Positions 12,924 to 13,003 of a stretch of 13,003 nt of DNA are shown here, piece by piece (positions within the stretch are counted from its first letter, which is position 1; each line of letters opens with the position of its first letter). The notes beneath the pieces were generated by a model, which saw only the letters and a program-made list of their open reading frames with translations, was not told where the DNA came from and ran no database searches. Location: positions 1 to 13,003 of the forward strand of contig CAJGDW010000037.1 of assembly GCA_904502115.1 (NCBI GenBank), written 5' to 3'. The translations under genes were made by a program, and so were the position numbers. The DNA is from Paludibacteraceae bacterium (GTDB taxonomy: Bacteria; Bacteroidota; Bacteroidia; Bacteroidales; Paludibacteraceae).

Positions 12924-13003
12924 TGCTTTTTAGATAAATTTAATTATGTTTTTCAGAAAAAATTGTAATCTTTGTAAGTGAAAAATTATTTCTATAGATG
13001 AGT

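Noticed and set aside
12967..13003. Possible start of a plus-strand gene: AATCTTTG near-promoter box at 12967-12974 and ATG at 12998
   Set aside because: Only two codons lie inside the window and the -7 box has a mismatch at its first position, so no gene can be supported.

Overview
The window looks like a chromosomal segment from an anaerobic Bacteroidota, most likely of the order Bacteroidales. Three things support this. A protein near the left edge ends in a type IX secretion (gliding-motility type B) sorting domain. Many genes are preceded by TAnnTTTG -7 boxes, typical of this phylum, and lack clear Shine-Dalgarno sites. There are also two flavodiiron proteins of the kind anaerobes use against O2 or NO.

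Layout. 1-1436 (+): three consecutive secreted-protein genes; two have PKD/Ig-like folds and the last has the sorting domain. A strong bidirectional hairpin terminator (1451-1485) separates them from a minus-strand pair, a GNAT acetyltransferase and a DUF2490-type beta-barrel protein that overlap by ATGA. 2859-4043 (-): the remnant of a WYL-type regulator lies behind an aldo/keto reductase. 4184-5981 (+): a small stand-alone (p)ppGpp-hydrolase-like HD protein and the first flavodiiron protein, with a minus-strand methyltransferase-like remnant between them. 6012-7890 (-): a likely operon of a flavin-reductase-like protein, a maltose-type O-acetyltransferase and an isoprenylcysteine-methyltransferase-like membrane protein. 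8003-8782 (-): a GIY-YIG (T5orf172-type) protein.

8783-10218 is a visibly AT-rich accessory patch holding a decayed toxin-antitoxin module. It has a well-formed promoter and a perfect 14-bp palindrome. The MqsR-like toxin gene keeps only its first ~31 and last ~10 codons. The Panacea/SocA (DUF4065) antitoxin gene, with an N-terminal HTH, is cut in two by one in-frame TGA. After it come a periplasmic SIMPL-domain protein (+), then a minus-strand group read from right to left: the second flavodiiron protein, a 67-aa Cys-rich protein and a 59-aa winged-helix-like protein.

The main point of the hunt is that three separate genes here (WYL regulator, methyltransferase paralog, MqsR-like toxin) survive as miniature remnants that keep both ends of the ancestral gene and lack the middle. 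The fourth lesion is the nonsense codon in the antitoxin. The most economical reading is ongoing decay of accessory genes by internal deletion. I found no rRNA, tRNA, CRISPR array, transposase or integrase. All family assignments are from reading the protein sequences by eye; no searches were run.
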